From Biomphalaria glabrata (lineage: Eukaryota; Mollusca; Gastropoda; Planorbidae): 64,000 bases of DNA. Where the stretch lies: the NCBI RefSeq assembly GCF_947242115.1, contig NC_074711.1:3988501-4052500 (forward strand), given 5' to 3'. The translations under genes were made by a program, and so were the position numbers. The notes beneath the pieces are model-generated. The model searched no databases, was not told the origin of the DNA, and saw only the letters and a list, made by a program, of their open reading frames with translations. Each line of letters starts with the position of its first letter. The stretch's first letter is position 1. This document shows, piece by piece, positions 43,780 to 55,700 of this stretch.

Positions 43780-45294
43780 ATGACTAGTCCAAAAAAGCAA
43801 AAGAAAAGCAAGAAAAAAACAGAACTATTATATAAAGAAAACCCAGAAAATGGTTCTGCTAATGGATTTGTTGGAACCAACTTACAGACTTCTATTACAC
43901 CAGACCAATCAGATGCCACTATTGCCAAGAAACATAACAAGAAGAAAAGGAAGAAAAGTATTGAAGAAAGTACTGGTATTGAAAAGATCCACAGCGTAGA
44001 AGACATTGTTACCCAAAGTGATGTTAGTTCTACGAAGAAAAAGAAGCACAAGAAAAAGTATGAAGTAAATACAGGCCTCTCGTCTGATCATTTAATTGAG
44101 ACTGATGCCACCGCAGAAACTGTCACACAACAAAGCAAACATAAAAACAAATGTCGTGAGTCTAACCATTCAGAGAAAATGGACAGTACAAATATTGTTA
44201 AAATAAAAAAGAAAGACCAAGAGACATTGCATTGGGAAGACAAAGGTGAAGAAAAGGTACAGAAAACCAAGAAGAAAAAACGAAAGAACATTGTAGCAGA
44301 AGAGTCTGCAGATTTAAGTCTTAGTGACAAGACAGAAGATGTAGGGGAAGAAACTGTTCAAGAAAGAGCACAAAAAACAAAGAAGAAAAAGAAATCTGTA
44401 TCAGCAGAATCTGTTGATTCAAGCCTTGTTGACAAGCTGGACATCAAGATAGAACATTTAGAAACTGGAGAAGAAAAGGCACAAAAACACAAGAAGAAAA
44501 AGAAATCACCAGAATCTACAGAATCAACCCTTAGTGAAAAGCTTGACATCAAGACAACAGATGATGTAGTGGATGACATCAGTGAACATTCAAAGAAATC
44601 CAAAAAGAAACATAAAAAGCGAAAAAATGATGATCAGGATTTAGAGCTTGACAACAAACCTAAAAAGAAGAAATTATCCAAGGAAACTAATGTTGAGGCT
44701 GACAATTGTACCGAGCACGGAGTACATGATGGTGGAGAAGGGACAAAGAAATATTCCAAACAATCTTCTGTTAATGTCAAGGAGTCGGCGGAATCACAAG
44801 TAGAAAAAGTTCATCAGAAAAAACATGATAAAGAAACAAAAAACAATAATGTATCGAGCAGCAAAAGTGATTCATTAGATAATAAATGCATCAACTCTAG
44901 TTCTACTTCTACTCATGCAGAGGATCCTTTGAATCCAGTTGTCGAGAATCAGTGGAAAGGTAACCTATTTAACAATACTGATCGACAAACAAAATTTCTT
45001 CGCCTGATGGGTGGGATGAAGAAGGAGCAGACTGGCCAAGCTAAAAAAGGTCTGTATGGCTCTCTGTCCTCACTCTGTAGCAAAACTGAGTCTCAGTCCA
45101 GAGGTCAAATAGCATTGTCCACATCAGCAGCGGATGAACTAAATCAGAAACTCGAAGATGAATACAATAAAGCTCTTAATTTAAAACTCTCCAAGAAAAA
45201 AGGCACTGGCTTTGGATTTACACCAGACCCAGCAGAGGGCAAGAAATTTCACATTGACATCAATAAAACCAACTCAATTCAATTTGATGATTAA
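43780..45294 (+). CDS. KNOP1: KNOP1-like lysine-rich nucleolar protein
   Basis: A single coding exon encodes 504 residues. Residues 1-380 are a low-complexity Lys/Glu/Ser region with repeated KKKKKH-type clusters (KKQKKSKKKT, KTKKKKRKN, HKKKKKS), as expected for nucleolar retention. The C-terminal ~115 residues match the SMAP-type domain of KNOP1: NQWKGNLFNNTDRQTKFLRL, MGGMKK, IALSTSAADELNQKLEDEYN, GTGFGF and KKFHIDINKTNSIQFDD. KNOP1 is a nucleolar/nuclear protein of poorly defined role. The T-rich acceptor tttttttttaccag ending at 43756 is followed by 23 nt of 5' UTR before the ATG, so a noncoding first exon lies upstream. It converges with ELP1. Confidence 0.85.
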   Translation: MTSPKKQKKSKKKTELLYKENPENGSANGFVGTNLQTSITPDQSDATIAKKHNKKKRKKSIEESTGIEKIHSVEDIVTQSDVSSTKKKKHKKKYEVNTGLSSDHLIETDATAETVTQQSKHKNKCRESNHSEKMDSTNIVKIKKKDQETLHWEDKGEEKVQKTKKKKRKNIVAEESADLSLSDKTEDVGEETVQERAQKTKKKKKSVSAESVDSSLVDKLDIKIEHLETGEEKAQKHKKKKKSPESTESTLSEKLDIKTTDDVVDDISEHSKKSKKKHKKRKNDDQDLELDNKPKKKKLSKETNVEADNCTEHGVHDGGEGTKKYSKQSSVNVKESAESQVEKVHQKKHDKETKNNNVSSSKSDSLDNKCINSSSTSTHAEDPLNPVVENQWKGNLFNNTDRQTKFLRLMGGMKKEQTGQAKKGLYGSLSSLCSKTESQSRGQIALSTSAADELNQKLEDEYNKALNLKLSKKKGTGFGFTPDPAEGKKFHIDINKTNSIQFDD

Positions 45295-45562
45295 TGTTGA
45301 TTTGTGTTATGTCCCTGGCAGGACTTTTAATATGTACATTTTTATACCAGTACTATGCACAATTTGTTTATGAAGTTAAGAACTTGATTTAGTATACTTA
45401 TTTTTTGGTGAAGTAATCAATTATCTGTACTATCTTAAATATTCATGTTATAATGAATTTTGAAAATGTTTCAAATTAAATTTGACACTATTGTTGAACC
45501 ATGTATAATTATGGGTACAGGTATAACTAAGACTATTGTTTTAATATATGCTATGCTTTTAC

Positions 45563-45568
45563 AATAAA
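45563..45568 (+). other. Poly(A) signal of the KNOP1-like gene
   Basis: AATAAA 268 bp after the stop; a second AATAAA overlaps at about 45571. Confidence 0.7.
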
Positions 45569-45573
45569 AAAAT

Positions 45574-46500
45574 AAATATATTGTTTACATGTTCTTTTTG
45601 TTTTTAAGTATGCTACTTAGAATAGAAAGGAAAAAAATGTAATTTTCATCTAAGTTTCATTTGCATTACTGTACTATCGACTTTAAAACCTGGCTTGAGA
45701 TACTGTAAGTTCTGTCAATTACTTCAAATAGACAAGTAATAAATAAGGCAGTTTGTATTCATAATTGTATTATTTATTTCAAAGATTAATTGTATCAGCT
45801 TTTGCTTGCTATATGTAGCTTCCATCTTGAGTCCTTGTTCAGGTTGGGTGGAGCTAGAAGTACTGGATCTGTTCAGAGACATTCAAATGTGTGCGATTAC
45901 AATTTTGTTTCCTTTACAAGGAAAATATTATCTAATGCTCAGGAATGCTGTTTACTGACTGACACAAAGAAACTACTGAATAAATTAGTCTGAACATCAT
46001 TAACAATTGAGGAAAATAACACTGTGTTGCTATACAACAAAACAGACAAAAATAAAATTGTATTTTTTAATGTCATTGTACAGAAAGATTGGGCAATGCA
46101 CCCTTGTCCAATAGCAAGGGGCTTTCTTTCGTGGCCTTGAATAAAAGAAGTAACGGGGGGGGGGGGGGGGGGGGGCTTCTTCTGCTTGGACAAGAACTTA
46201 GGACAGAAGTGGGGGTTCACTTTGTTCCAGCAATGGAGCTCAAACCACTAACAGGTGCCACTGAGAAAACAGTTTCTGTGAGAAAGTGCATGAAACAACT
46301 AGCTTTACATCTACACAGCATACACTGTTGTATTTCTCACTGCCTGACCCACCAACAGGCTAGGATATATTTGTTTTTGTCCGCCTATACTTTTACTCTT
46401 TATATAATACTGGTACTAATTTTTACTAACATTACTATTTTAATTAACTGTGAATAGACCTTGCTTTTAATGATTTAACTGTATGGAATTTGGCTCTGGT
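45574..46500. other. Convergent intergenic region
   Basis: Between the KNOP1-like and ELP1 3' ends. It contains a G run at 46157-46174. The 122-codon plus-strand frame around it has no recognisable content. An ELP1 poly(A) site was not fixed; ATTAAA-like sequence near 46466 is a weak candidate. Confidence 0.45.
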
Positions 46501-46509
46501 GATATGAAG

Positions 46510-46612
46510 GGAGCGTGATCCTATAAGGATTACGGGCACGACATAGCCTAAATTGTGCCAAAGACTCAAAACCTCAAACTAATCAAAATTTAATTTTAAC
46601 ATCAAATTGTCT
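46510..46612 (-). repeat. Dispersed repeat family F copy at the ELP1 3' end
   Basis: The minus strand reads 'ttgatgttaaaattaaattttgattagtttgagg...ggcacaatttaggctatgtcgtgcc', aligning with 6204-6290. The ELP1 stop codon (46585-46583) falls inside the aligned region. Confidence 0.5.
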
Positions 46613-46717
46613 TAGATTTAAATTGGTAATACCTAAAGTCTCCTCAACATCTGTAACTTTCTGGCCACTTTGAACTGCCTTGGCTAAAGAACTGGAGGTA
46701 CTATTGGGGCCTACCAT
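46583..46717 (-). CDS. ELP1: ELP1 last coding exon with stop
   Basis: [28 protein letters not shown], then [16 protein letters not shown] and TGA; acceptor tttattttacacag. Confidence 0.85.
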   Translation of the reverse strand: MVGPNSTSSSLAKAVQSGQKVTDVEETLGITNLNLRQFDVKIKF

Positions 46718-49700
46718 CTGTGTAAAATAAATTAAAAAATTAGAATAATTTCAGTATTACAATATGTTAAAATGAGGCAGCTGTGCTACAATATCAATGG
46801 AATGCAATAATGTCTAGTTGACATAACAATTCCAGTTTTTATTTTTGTATATTTATTAATAGTTCTTAATCCCCAACCTCTACATTACAGAGATTGTTTA
46901 GAATAAATGGGGGGAAAAAAAAAAAAAGACTACTTCTGAGTTGTGTGCTGGCATTCATTATTATTATTAGGAAAAAACAAGAAGCAGAAATCTTTTTAGA
47001 ATCACTGTAACAAACCATGGCTGTCTTGTTAGTCTGGCTTTGGTTCCAGATTTGACCCACAGAACCGTCTATCAAGGTAAGAAACTCGTCATAAACTTCA
47101 TGAAGTCTTGTAGCCTTCTGATCGTAGTTGAACTGTATCAACATCTTCATCAGAGAGGAAACTTCATCTATAAAAGTAGAGGTACATCAAACATAAAGTA
47201 GATTCATCATAGACCCAGCCACCTGGGAGACAGAGGCACATGTTGTCGTGCTGTGAAAGCTGGCGCACAGGTTGCTGAGGAAAAGAGAACAACGCTGGCA
47301 GAAGAAAAACGCCAGAGCAGAAAAGCAAGGCCAATGACACTAGCTCCAGCTGGAATAACCTGCCCAGTGTGCAGCCGAACATTCCGGGCTCACATAGGTC
47401 TCACCAGCCACATGAGGAGGCATAAAACCCCAGAGACTTATGAATCTCATTGTATACTTGTTTTCTATAGTTATCATGTTTTGTTTTGTGTAATGCACAC
47501 ATTTCCTTAATAAATTATACTAAAGATAAAAAAGATTATTGTTATTTAATAATACTACATTTAACATAAACAGAAAATAAAATAATAAGGTTTAAACAGT
47601 AGATAGAATGAATTCATCACTCCAATAACTATAAAAGGAAGTGAAGAGATGGGTGAATGATAATGAGGCTATCCAACCTACCCTATACTCATTATTAAGT
47701 ACCAAATTTTAAACTATAATAGTGCCTTGTCCTTGTCCCCATAGGTAAAAGGGAGAAAAGAAACTCTTGCTGGGAGCACTGCTGTTACCAGGTGGCTCCC
47801 ACTAATAGTGATTGACAAATGAATCGTACCTTTCATATTGTAAATGACTGTCATCTGTTTTGCCAGAGCGTCAACCAATGCAAAGCCTTCATTCTTACTT
47901 CCTTCTTTGAGGCTCCATTTTTTATTTTCAGCTTTTCTTCTAGTTCTAGCAGACCTACAATAGAAACAACAAATGGGGCGTTTAACAAAATCAGGATTGA
48001 AGAAAAAAAGAATAAGTAATGTAATGGCACCTTTGTTTTTCATACATAAAAATATAACAACAATGATATGTAATAGTGAGAGCAATAAAAATTAAAGGCA
48101 AAATAAATAATTAATAGTTGTGACAAGTATGGCCTTGTGAAACATACCATAAAATGATAAAAATGTTTTTAAGGTAAACAATATGTGAAGTCTGCAAAAG
48201 ATTAAGCGCAATTGGACAAGAGATCTTTGTAAAATGTTTTACATGTTTAGGATGTTCCTTCAAAGATAATTCTAGGCTCAAACATCCTGCAGGACAACAG
48301 GGGTGGGCAGCAAGATGACAGAAGGACCAGGACCACAGTAATAAAAAACACTTCTGACAAACTCCTTGTAGATGACGACAAATTTTAACAAAAAACATGA
48401 GCAATATTTCAAAGAAATTCCTATCCTTATTAATGAAGATTGTTTAAAGACTTCAATCAAATCATTAAGACCCTGTACCCAGTATATGTAACACATAATT
48501 CAAACAGCAAAAACAAGTTCCAAACATTTTGAGTTGCAAAGGCTCACCCTCAAATTTTCTAAAAGTGCCAGAAGAAAAATTTCATAAGATTCACAAAAAA
48601 AACACACAAAAAAACCCCTTAAATCTTGCTATAAAACTACAGTTTTCATTTTTCTTAACCACAATTATAAAATATTTGCAAAATTCATAGGAAGAAGAAA
48701 ATAAAAATAGACAATAGGTTACTGGAAAGCATTCATGCTTCGCATTCATAATTATGTGTAAGTCTTCAGAAAACTTAGCCAATAACAATTGAACTTGTAT
48801 TTTGTTGACTGAGACAAAAAATTTAGCAAAAAAAAAAATCTGGGCATCAATTTCAAAAGACTCTGAAAAATATTCAAGAGTTGGGTGCCAAAGTGTAACA
48901 TAACATTTGAATGGCCACACTTGATCAACTCAGAGGAGTTTAACACATGCTGTCTTTATTGATTATTAAAACAGCAATCAAGATTCAGATGAACTAAACA
49001 AGCTTTTATTGCGGACAACATTCTGTATCACAGCCAAGAACAGCTACAAAGGCATGCACATAAAATGGACAACACTTGTGAATCAGTGACAGGAAAATTA
49101 AATACGGAAGAGTTTTTTTTTTCATAAAATAAATGACAAAATCCAGAGCTAGAAAGAAGAATACAAGAAGCAACTGCTTTTGTAGAGAAAATTTTCTTTT
49201 ATATGCCATGGACATTCCTTCAGAGATGAAGATTATTAAGTCCTCACAAATGCCTCCACTGCACAGCAGAGGATTGGGGGGGGGGGGTCGAAATTGGAAT
49301 CATGACAACAGTCCAGAACTCATTCCAATGGCAAGACAACCATCTTGAAAGACTTTTTTAAATTACAAATATGTTAGATCCGGTTCTTGGTTTTATTTGC
49401 TGTTGTTTTGTACAGATGCTGATAGGCCAGTGATTCTCAAAATAAACATGACATTGAGCTAAAGTTCACTTTTTATTTACCCAGTTTTGCTGAGCACTGT
49501 TGACCTTGAACTATTGGAGGTAGCAAGAGATGTGACTGTGGCACCAGTGATGCTGGATGTGTCCGAGAACAGATCTGCCCCAGTTTCATTCCATTCCCCT
49601 CCATCTGTTGATACAAGTGTAGATCTAGTTGGGAATATGGTAAGGTAATAGTTTGGAATATGGCAAGCTAATAGTTGGGAATATGGCAAGCTAATAGTTG

Positions 49701-52700
49701 GGAATATGGTAAGGTAATAGTTGGGAATATGGCAAGCTAATAGTTGGGAATATGACAAGCTAATAGTTGGGAATATGGTAAGGTAATAGTTGGGAATATG
49801 GTAAGGTAATAGTTGGGAATATGGCAAGCTAATAGTTGGGAATATGGCAAGCTAATAGTTGGGAATATGGTAAGGTAATAGTTGGGAATATGGCAAGCTA
49901 ATAGTTGGGAATATGGCAAGCTAATAGTTGGGAATATGGTAAGGTAATAGTTGGGAATATGGTAAGGTAATAGTTGGGAATATGGCAAGCTAATAGTTGG
50001 GAATATGGCAAGCTAATAGTTGGGAATATGGTAAGGTAATAGTTGGGAATATGGTAAGGTAATAGTTGGGAATATGGTAAGGTAATAGTTGGAAATATGG
50101 TAAGGTAATAGTTGGGAATATGGTAAGGTAATAGTTGGGAATATGGTAAGGTAATAGTTGGGAATATGGTAAGGTAATAGTTGGGAATATGGTAAGGTAA
50201 TAGTTGGGAATATGGTATGGGAATATGGTAAGGTAATAGTTGGGAATATGGTAAGGTAATAGTTGGGAATATGGTAAGGTAATAGTTGGGAATATGGCAT
50301 GGGAATATAGTAAGGTAATAGTTGGGAATATGGTAAGGTAATAGTTGGGAATATGGTAAGGTAATAGTTGGGAATATGGTATGGGAATATGGTAAGGTAA
50401 TAGTTGGGAATATGGTATGGAAATATGGTAAGGTAATAGTTGGGAATATGGTAAGCTAATAGTTGGGAATATGGTATGGGAATATGGTATGGTAATAGTT
50501 GGGAATATGGTAAGGTAATAGTTGGGAATATGGTAAGGTAATAGTTGGGAAAAAGGTAAGGTAATAGTTGGGAATATGGTATGGGAATATGGTAAGGTAA
50601 TAGTTGGGAATATGGCATGGGAATATGGTAAGGTAATAGTTGGGAATATGGTAAGGTAATAGTTGGGAATATGGTAAGGTAATAGTTGGGAATATGGTAA
50701 GGTAATAGTTGGGAATATGGTATGGGAATATGGTAAGGTAATAGTTGGGAATATGGTATGGGAATATGGTAAGGTAATAGTTGGGAATATGGTAAGGTAA
50801 TAGTTGGGAATATGGTAAGGTAATAGTTGGGAATATGGTATGGGAATATGGTAAGGTAATAGTTGGGAATATGGCAAGCTAATAGTTGGGAATATGGTAA
50901 GCTAATAGTTGGGAATATGGTATGGGAATATGGTAAGGTAATAGTTGGGAATATGGTAAGGTAATAGTTGGGAATATGGCAAGCTAATAGTTGGGAATAT
51001 GGTAAGCTAATAGTTGGGAATATGGTATGGGAATATGGTAAGGTAATAGTTGGGAATATGGTAAGATAATAGTTGGGAATATGGTAAGCTAATAGTTGGG
51101 AATATGGTAAGGTAATAGTTGGGAATATGGTAAGGTAATAGTTGGGAATATGGCAAGCTAATAGTTTGGAATATGGTATGGGAATATGGTAAGGTAATAG
51201 TTGGGAATATGGCAAGCTAATAGTTGGGAATATGGCAAGCTAATAGTTGGGAATATGGTATGGGAATATGGTAAGGTAATAGTTGGGAATATGGTAAGCT
51301 AATAGTTGGGAATATGGCAAGCTAATAGTTGGGAATATGGTATGGGAATATGGTAAGGTAATAGTTGTGAATATGGTAAGGTAATAGTTGTGAATATGGT
51401 AAGCTAATAGTTGGGAATATGGTAAGCTAATAGTTGGGAATATGGTAAGGTAATAGTTGGGAATATGGTAAGGTAATAGTTGGGAATATGGTAAGCTAAT
51501 AGTTGGGAATATGGTAAGCTAATAGTTGGGAATATGGTAAGCTAATAGTTAGGAATATGGTAAGCTAATAGTTGGGAATATGGCAAGCTAATAGTTGAGA
51601 ATATGGTAGGCTAATAGTTAAATTCAAGCTCATTTAAACTATTATAGATTTATTTAAATTGCTTTAAGTTTTCAAAATAAAGACTTTTAGCTTGAATAAA
51701 AACTGGTGCATGGAATAATTTATAAATTAGAGACATTCCTTTAAAATAGGACATAATTATGTCCATGTGTTTATTCATGCATGGTATTAGAGAAATAAAC
51801 TCTCCTAAATCATTGGTTTTCCTGACTGATTCAGGCAACCAGTTCCATGCTCTAATGGCACCAATACTGCAGTTCACAAAATGTATACATCTCGCAACAT
51901 GTAACAGCATAAAATGATTTAGAATAAAATGATTGGTGAGCTTATAAGAAGACCAGTAAGCATTCCAATGATTTATTGTATGTAATTGACCTGACTGTAA
52001 ACAATGACAGTAAACTTCCCAGCAGGATAGTTACAACATTTTTTTTTTGACAAGTAAACCTGTTATTCAAGTTATAATTTTTTCTCAACCAAACACAACA
52101 CTATCTCCTGGGGAAGATTGGAAGTGTTAATATAAAAAAGAATTCTGGTGTCATCCCCCCCCCCCCCATCTGTAAAAAGAACTTTTTATTTGCTATTATT
52201 TCATTTCATTAACGTTCATATTCCACAAAGCCATTTAAACAGATGTTTAAAAAAAAGGTAGTCCTACACAGATAATGTCAATCAAGTGTATGAGTGAAAT
52301 GATAGACATCTTACCCAGCTCTGATCTCTCCTTTTCCTTTTGAGCTCTGACAACAGTTAGCCTGTTTTTATACTGCAAGAACTGTGCTTTCTGACTGGAT
52401 AACATTTCCATGAGGTGATCCCAGCTTTCCTCTAGGGCTTCTTTCAAATGAGTTTCAATCAAGTCAAGACGCTTGTAGCGGTGCATCTTTTTAGCAAAAT
52501 TGTAGTTTTCACATCAGTTTTGTAGTTAAAGAATACAGGCAGTTTTAAATGGAACATTTTCTAAACTAATATTAAAGAACAATATGAAAACTGAAAAGTG
52601 TGTTAGAAATTATCTTATTTATAGCTGGACTACAAAGAGCAGAGTGCTCTGTTATCAGCAGCAGACGCCTTGGCTGGCTTGGCCACGTTCGTAGAATGCC

Positions 52701-55700
52701 AGTAGGTCGACTTCCACAGGACATCCTGTATGGCGATCTAATAGAAGGCAGGAGAGCCGCTGGTCGCCTACTTTTACGTTATACGGATGTATGCAAACGC
52801 GACATGAAGCTCTTCAAAATCAACACTGGCAACTGGGAAGAGGTGGCACTGGACAGATCCACATGGAGAGAGAGCATAAAGGAAGGGTCACAGATTGCAG
52901 ATGTCATACACAACAGATGCAGAAAGAAGGGTGAAAATGTAACGGCGCCTAGTGATTATATATGCCCAACCTGCGATCGCAGCTGTGTATCAAGGATTGA
53001 CCTCTTTAGTCACACAAGAAGTTGCAAAGGGAAAAGATCGTCTCTCGAGAAGTAAAATGTCACAGAGCTGGACTATTACAGTGAAAGAAGTTTGTTCTTA
53101 CAATTTTCAGATACAATTTTGTTTGGGCAATGATGTACCTACAAATCTGAAGAGTGCAGAGCTTACCAGTCTTAAAGATTCCTCCCAATGACTTCCTTGT
53201 ATCAAGGCTACTATGGCTTCTTCAGGGTCCTATCAACAAAATGAAACTCTTTAAAAAAAAACATTTTAAGAAAATATTCATAGAATCAATAGAAAGAGTG
53301 ACACTATGTAATAGACTTAACCCATTGTAGAACAAGTGAAATGTTGAAAAGCTTAGAAAGTATTTCAGTTCAACAGCTTATAAATTATTTGTAACTAAAA
53401 GAGGATCATAGAGTATCCTTGGTTGAAAGTGCCAACTAATATTGTAGCACAGTTTATGTATTGAACCCACTATGAAAAGTGACATTAAAACAAATGGCAA
53501 CCTTTATTTAAAATTGCATTAAATATGTTTAAAAGTTTATAGCTTAAAAAAAAAATATTATCATAGCTGGAGAAACTATTCAAAATTGAACTTCATAATT
53601 TTCTTTTAAAAAAAAGTAATTTTTTGATCAAATGTGTATTATGTAACATATGGGTACTTATGTTATTTAATGGGTTTTTTTTTATTATCAAAATACAATA
53701 TTTTATACATATGGGAAGCGTGGTCGAGAGGCTAAGTGCGCTTGAACTTGGCTTGTCTTGGCTACCTAGAAGGGGGCTTGAGGTTCGACACCCGACTCGG
53801 GCAGAGTTGTGTTTACTGAGCGCCTAAAGGCAGCATGGAAAACCAACTCCTAGATACCCCCTCCACCCCCCCCCCACTGGTCCACAAATGGGATTGGACC
53901 AAAGTGCTCTGAGCATGCTATAAGCATGAAAGTAGCGCTATATAAAAGCTATAATAATAATACCATACTATTTGATTATGTCAGAACCCTGTCACAATCC
54001 TGACATTAATAATTTTTCTGACAATTGTGGTAATTTCTAGTATAGACTCTTGCGGAGTTCTGATAAGTCCTTAGGGAAAAGGCTACACAGAGCTACAATT
54101 ATTTTGATGTACAAATGCTTACCTGAGCATATTCTTCTAACACTGTAGCAGCTTCTTTATACATCTGTGAACTTTTTAATTCCCCTGTGAACAATTTCAA
54201 CAAGTTGGTTTACAGCCTTAGCATTTTAAGAATTTGTTTATGAATTATGGGAAATGGGATGCAGAATTAATTATGGGATATATGACACAGCTGACTCAAA
54301 AAACATCAATACAGGCTTCAATCTTATTTATAGATGTAACTTAAAAAGGACTTATTAAGTGAAGAGACCAATGTGCAAGTGTACTAATTTTCCGAAGCAC
54401 AGTCTGCAAAAGAGCTCACAGCTCACCAGCAAAAAGCTGGCTAGAAGAAGAAGTGTCCTAAATATTTGTTAATTTGGTTTGTGTGTGTGTGTAAATGACT
54501 CCAAATTTTAATGTTTATCAAGAAAAAGAATAAAATGGATGCTTCAAGACATTTTAATTTTCACCGATATTTACTATTTAATTTAACATGCAAATAAATG
54601 GACAAGTTTCGTGAAAGACTTATGATGTAAATAAGCGCACCTGATATTTTTACAGCTAGCTCAGACAGAGTGCTGCTGCAATAATTCAAATGTCCCGCCA
54701 TACAAAACACTTGCCTCCAGTTACGAGCAGATTGAAATGCTTCTAGGGCCAACTCCCACTCTTCAGCTTTGATGAACATAATACCAGCCTCGTCATGACG
54801 ATTCTTAGTCCTCAGGTAGCTCCCATACGTGGCTGCAATACTCTAGAATCACCAAAATTTTCGAGAATACAGTTTGATCAATGATTTGATAAGATTTTTA
54901 AAGAAATAAAACCACTTCTGAGTAAATCAATAAAAATAGAATTATGACAACACTTGATGAATTTAAACCTACTGGTACTTAAAAAGTTCTAAGAAGTAAA
55001 GTTAACATGTCAGGACTTAGTTACTTCTTCAATACAAGAAATGTTCTCATCTTGAAACTATACTATTTTACAAACATATTTTAAACAGTACAACAGTAAA
55101 TCTGAAAAATAGATACATTGATAGAAGCTATGTTACGAATGTAAAACTATAGCACAGACAGTGATAATGAAGTGCTCAAACAAGAGAATTTAAATAGACC
55201 CCCCCCCCCCCAACCAAGCAACAAAAGTTTTGTCTGTTTTCAATAAGACAAAATATGCAGGTCACACCGAGTCTGCATAGCTGTATGATAGTGAACTCTT
55301 CCTTAATTATCAGACATGATGGCAATGTTATTTATGTTATATAATAGCCGCTAATCAGAACATGTTTAGATCTTCACCTTAAACTGTGCTGACCCTGGTT
55401 TGTAAAGAGAAAGAGCTTTTGCGTGGAGCTTGTGATCAGATACTAAGGTCAGTAACTCTTGGAAATGTTCATCACCTAATAAGAAAATTTAAAAGTTATC
55501 TTTCCTTTGAGAAAGTTTGAGTTGAAATGATAGATTAATGAACACCAATGATATGATAGAGATGATTCTAATCAAACAGTGCAAAGTTTTAATGTACATA
55601 AGTTCGTATGGGCATCACTATTAATGTTTATAGTATATAATTGACATCAGTTCTAATGTACATTAATTCTTTAGTAAATCTCTAATTCTCATCATTTTTA

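Noticed and set aside
43689-44603. Minus-strand ORFs rich in Phe/Leu opposite the KNOP1-like gene
   Set aside because: Antisense shadows of Lys-rich coding sequence (AAG/AAA read as CTT/TTT).
45790-46457. Plus-strand ORFs of 67 and 122 codons between KNOP1-like and ELP1
   Set aside because: One spans a G homopolymer, neither shows conserved motifs, and they probably lie in 3' flanks.
49477-51215. Long minus-strand ORFs (up to 400 codons) at 49.5-51.2 kb
   Set aside because: Translation of the 23-bp minisatellite; open in all three frames and without conserved content.
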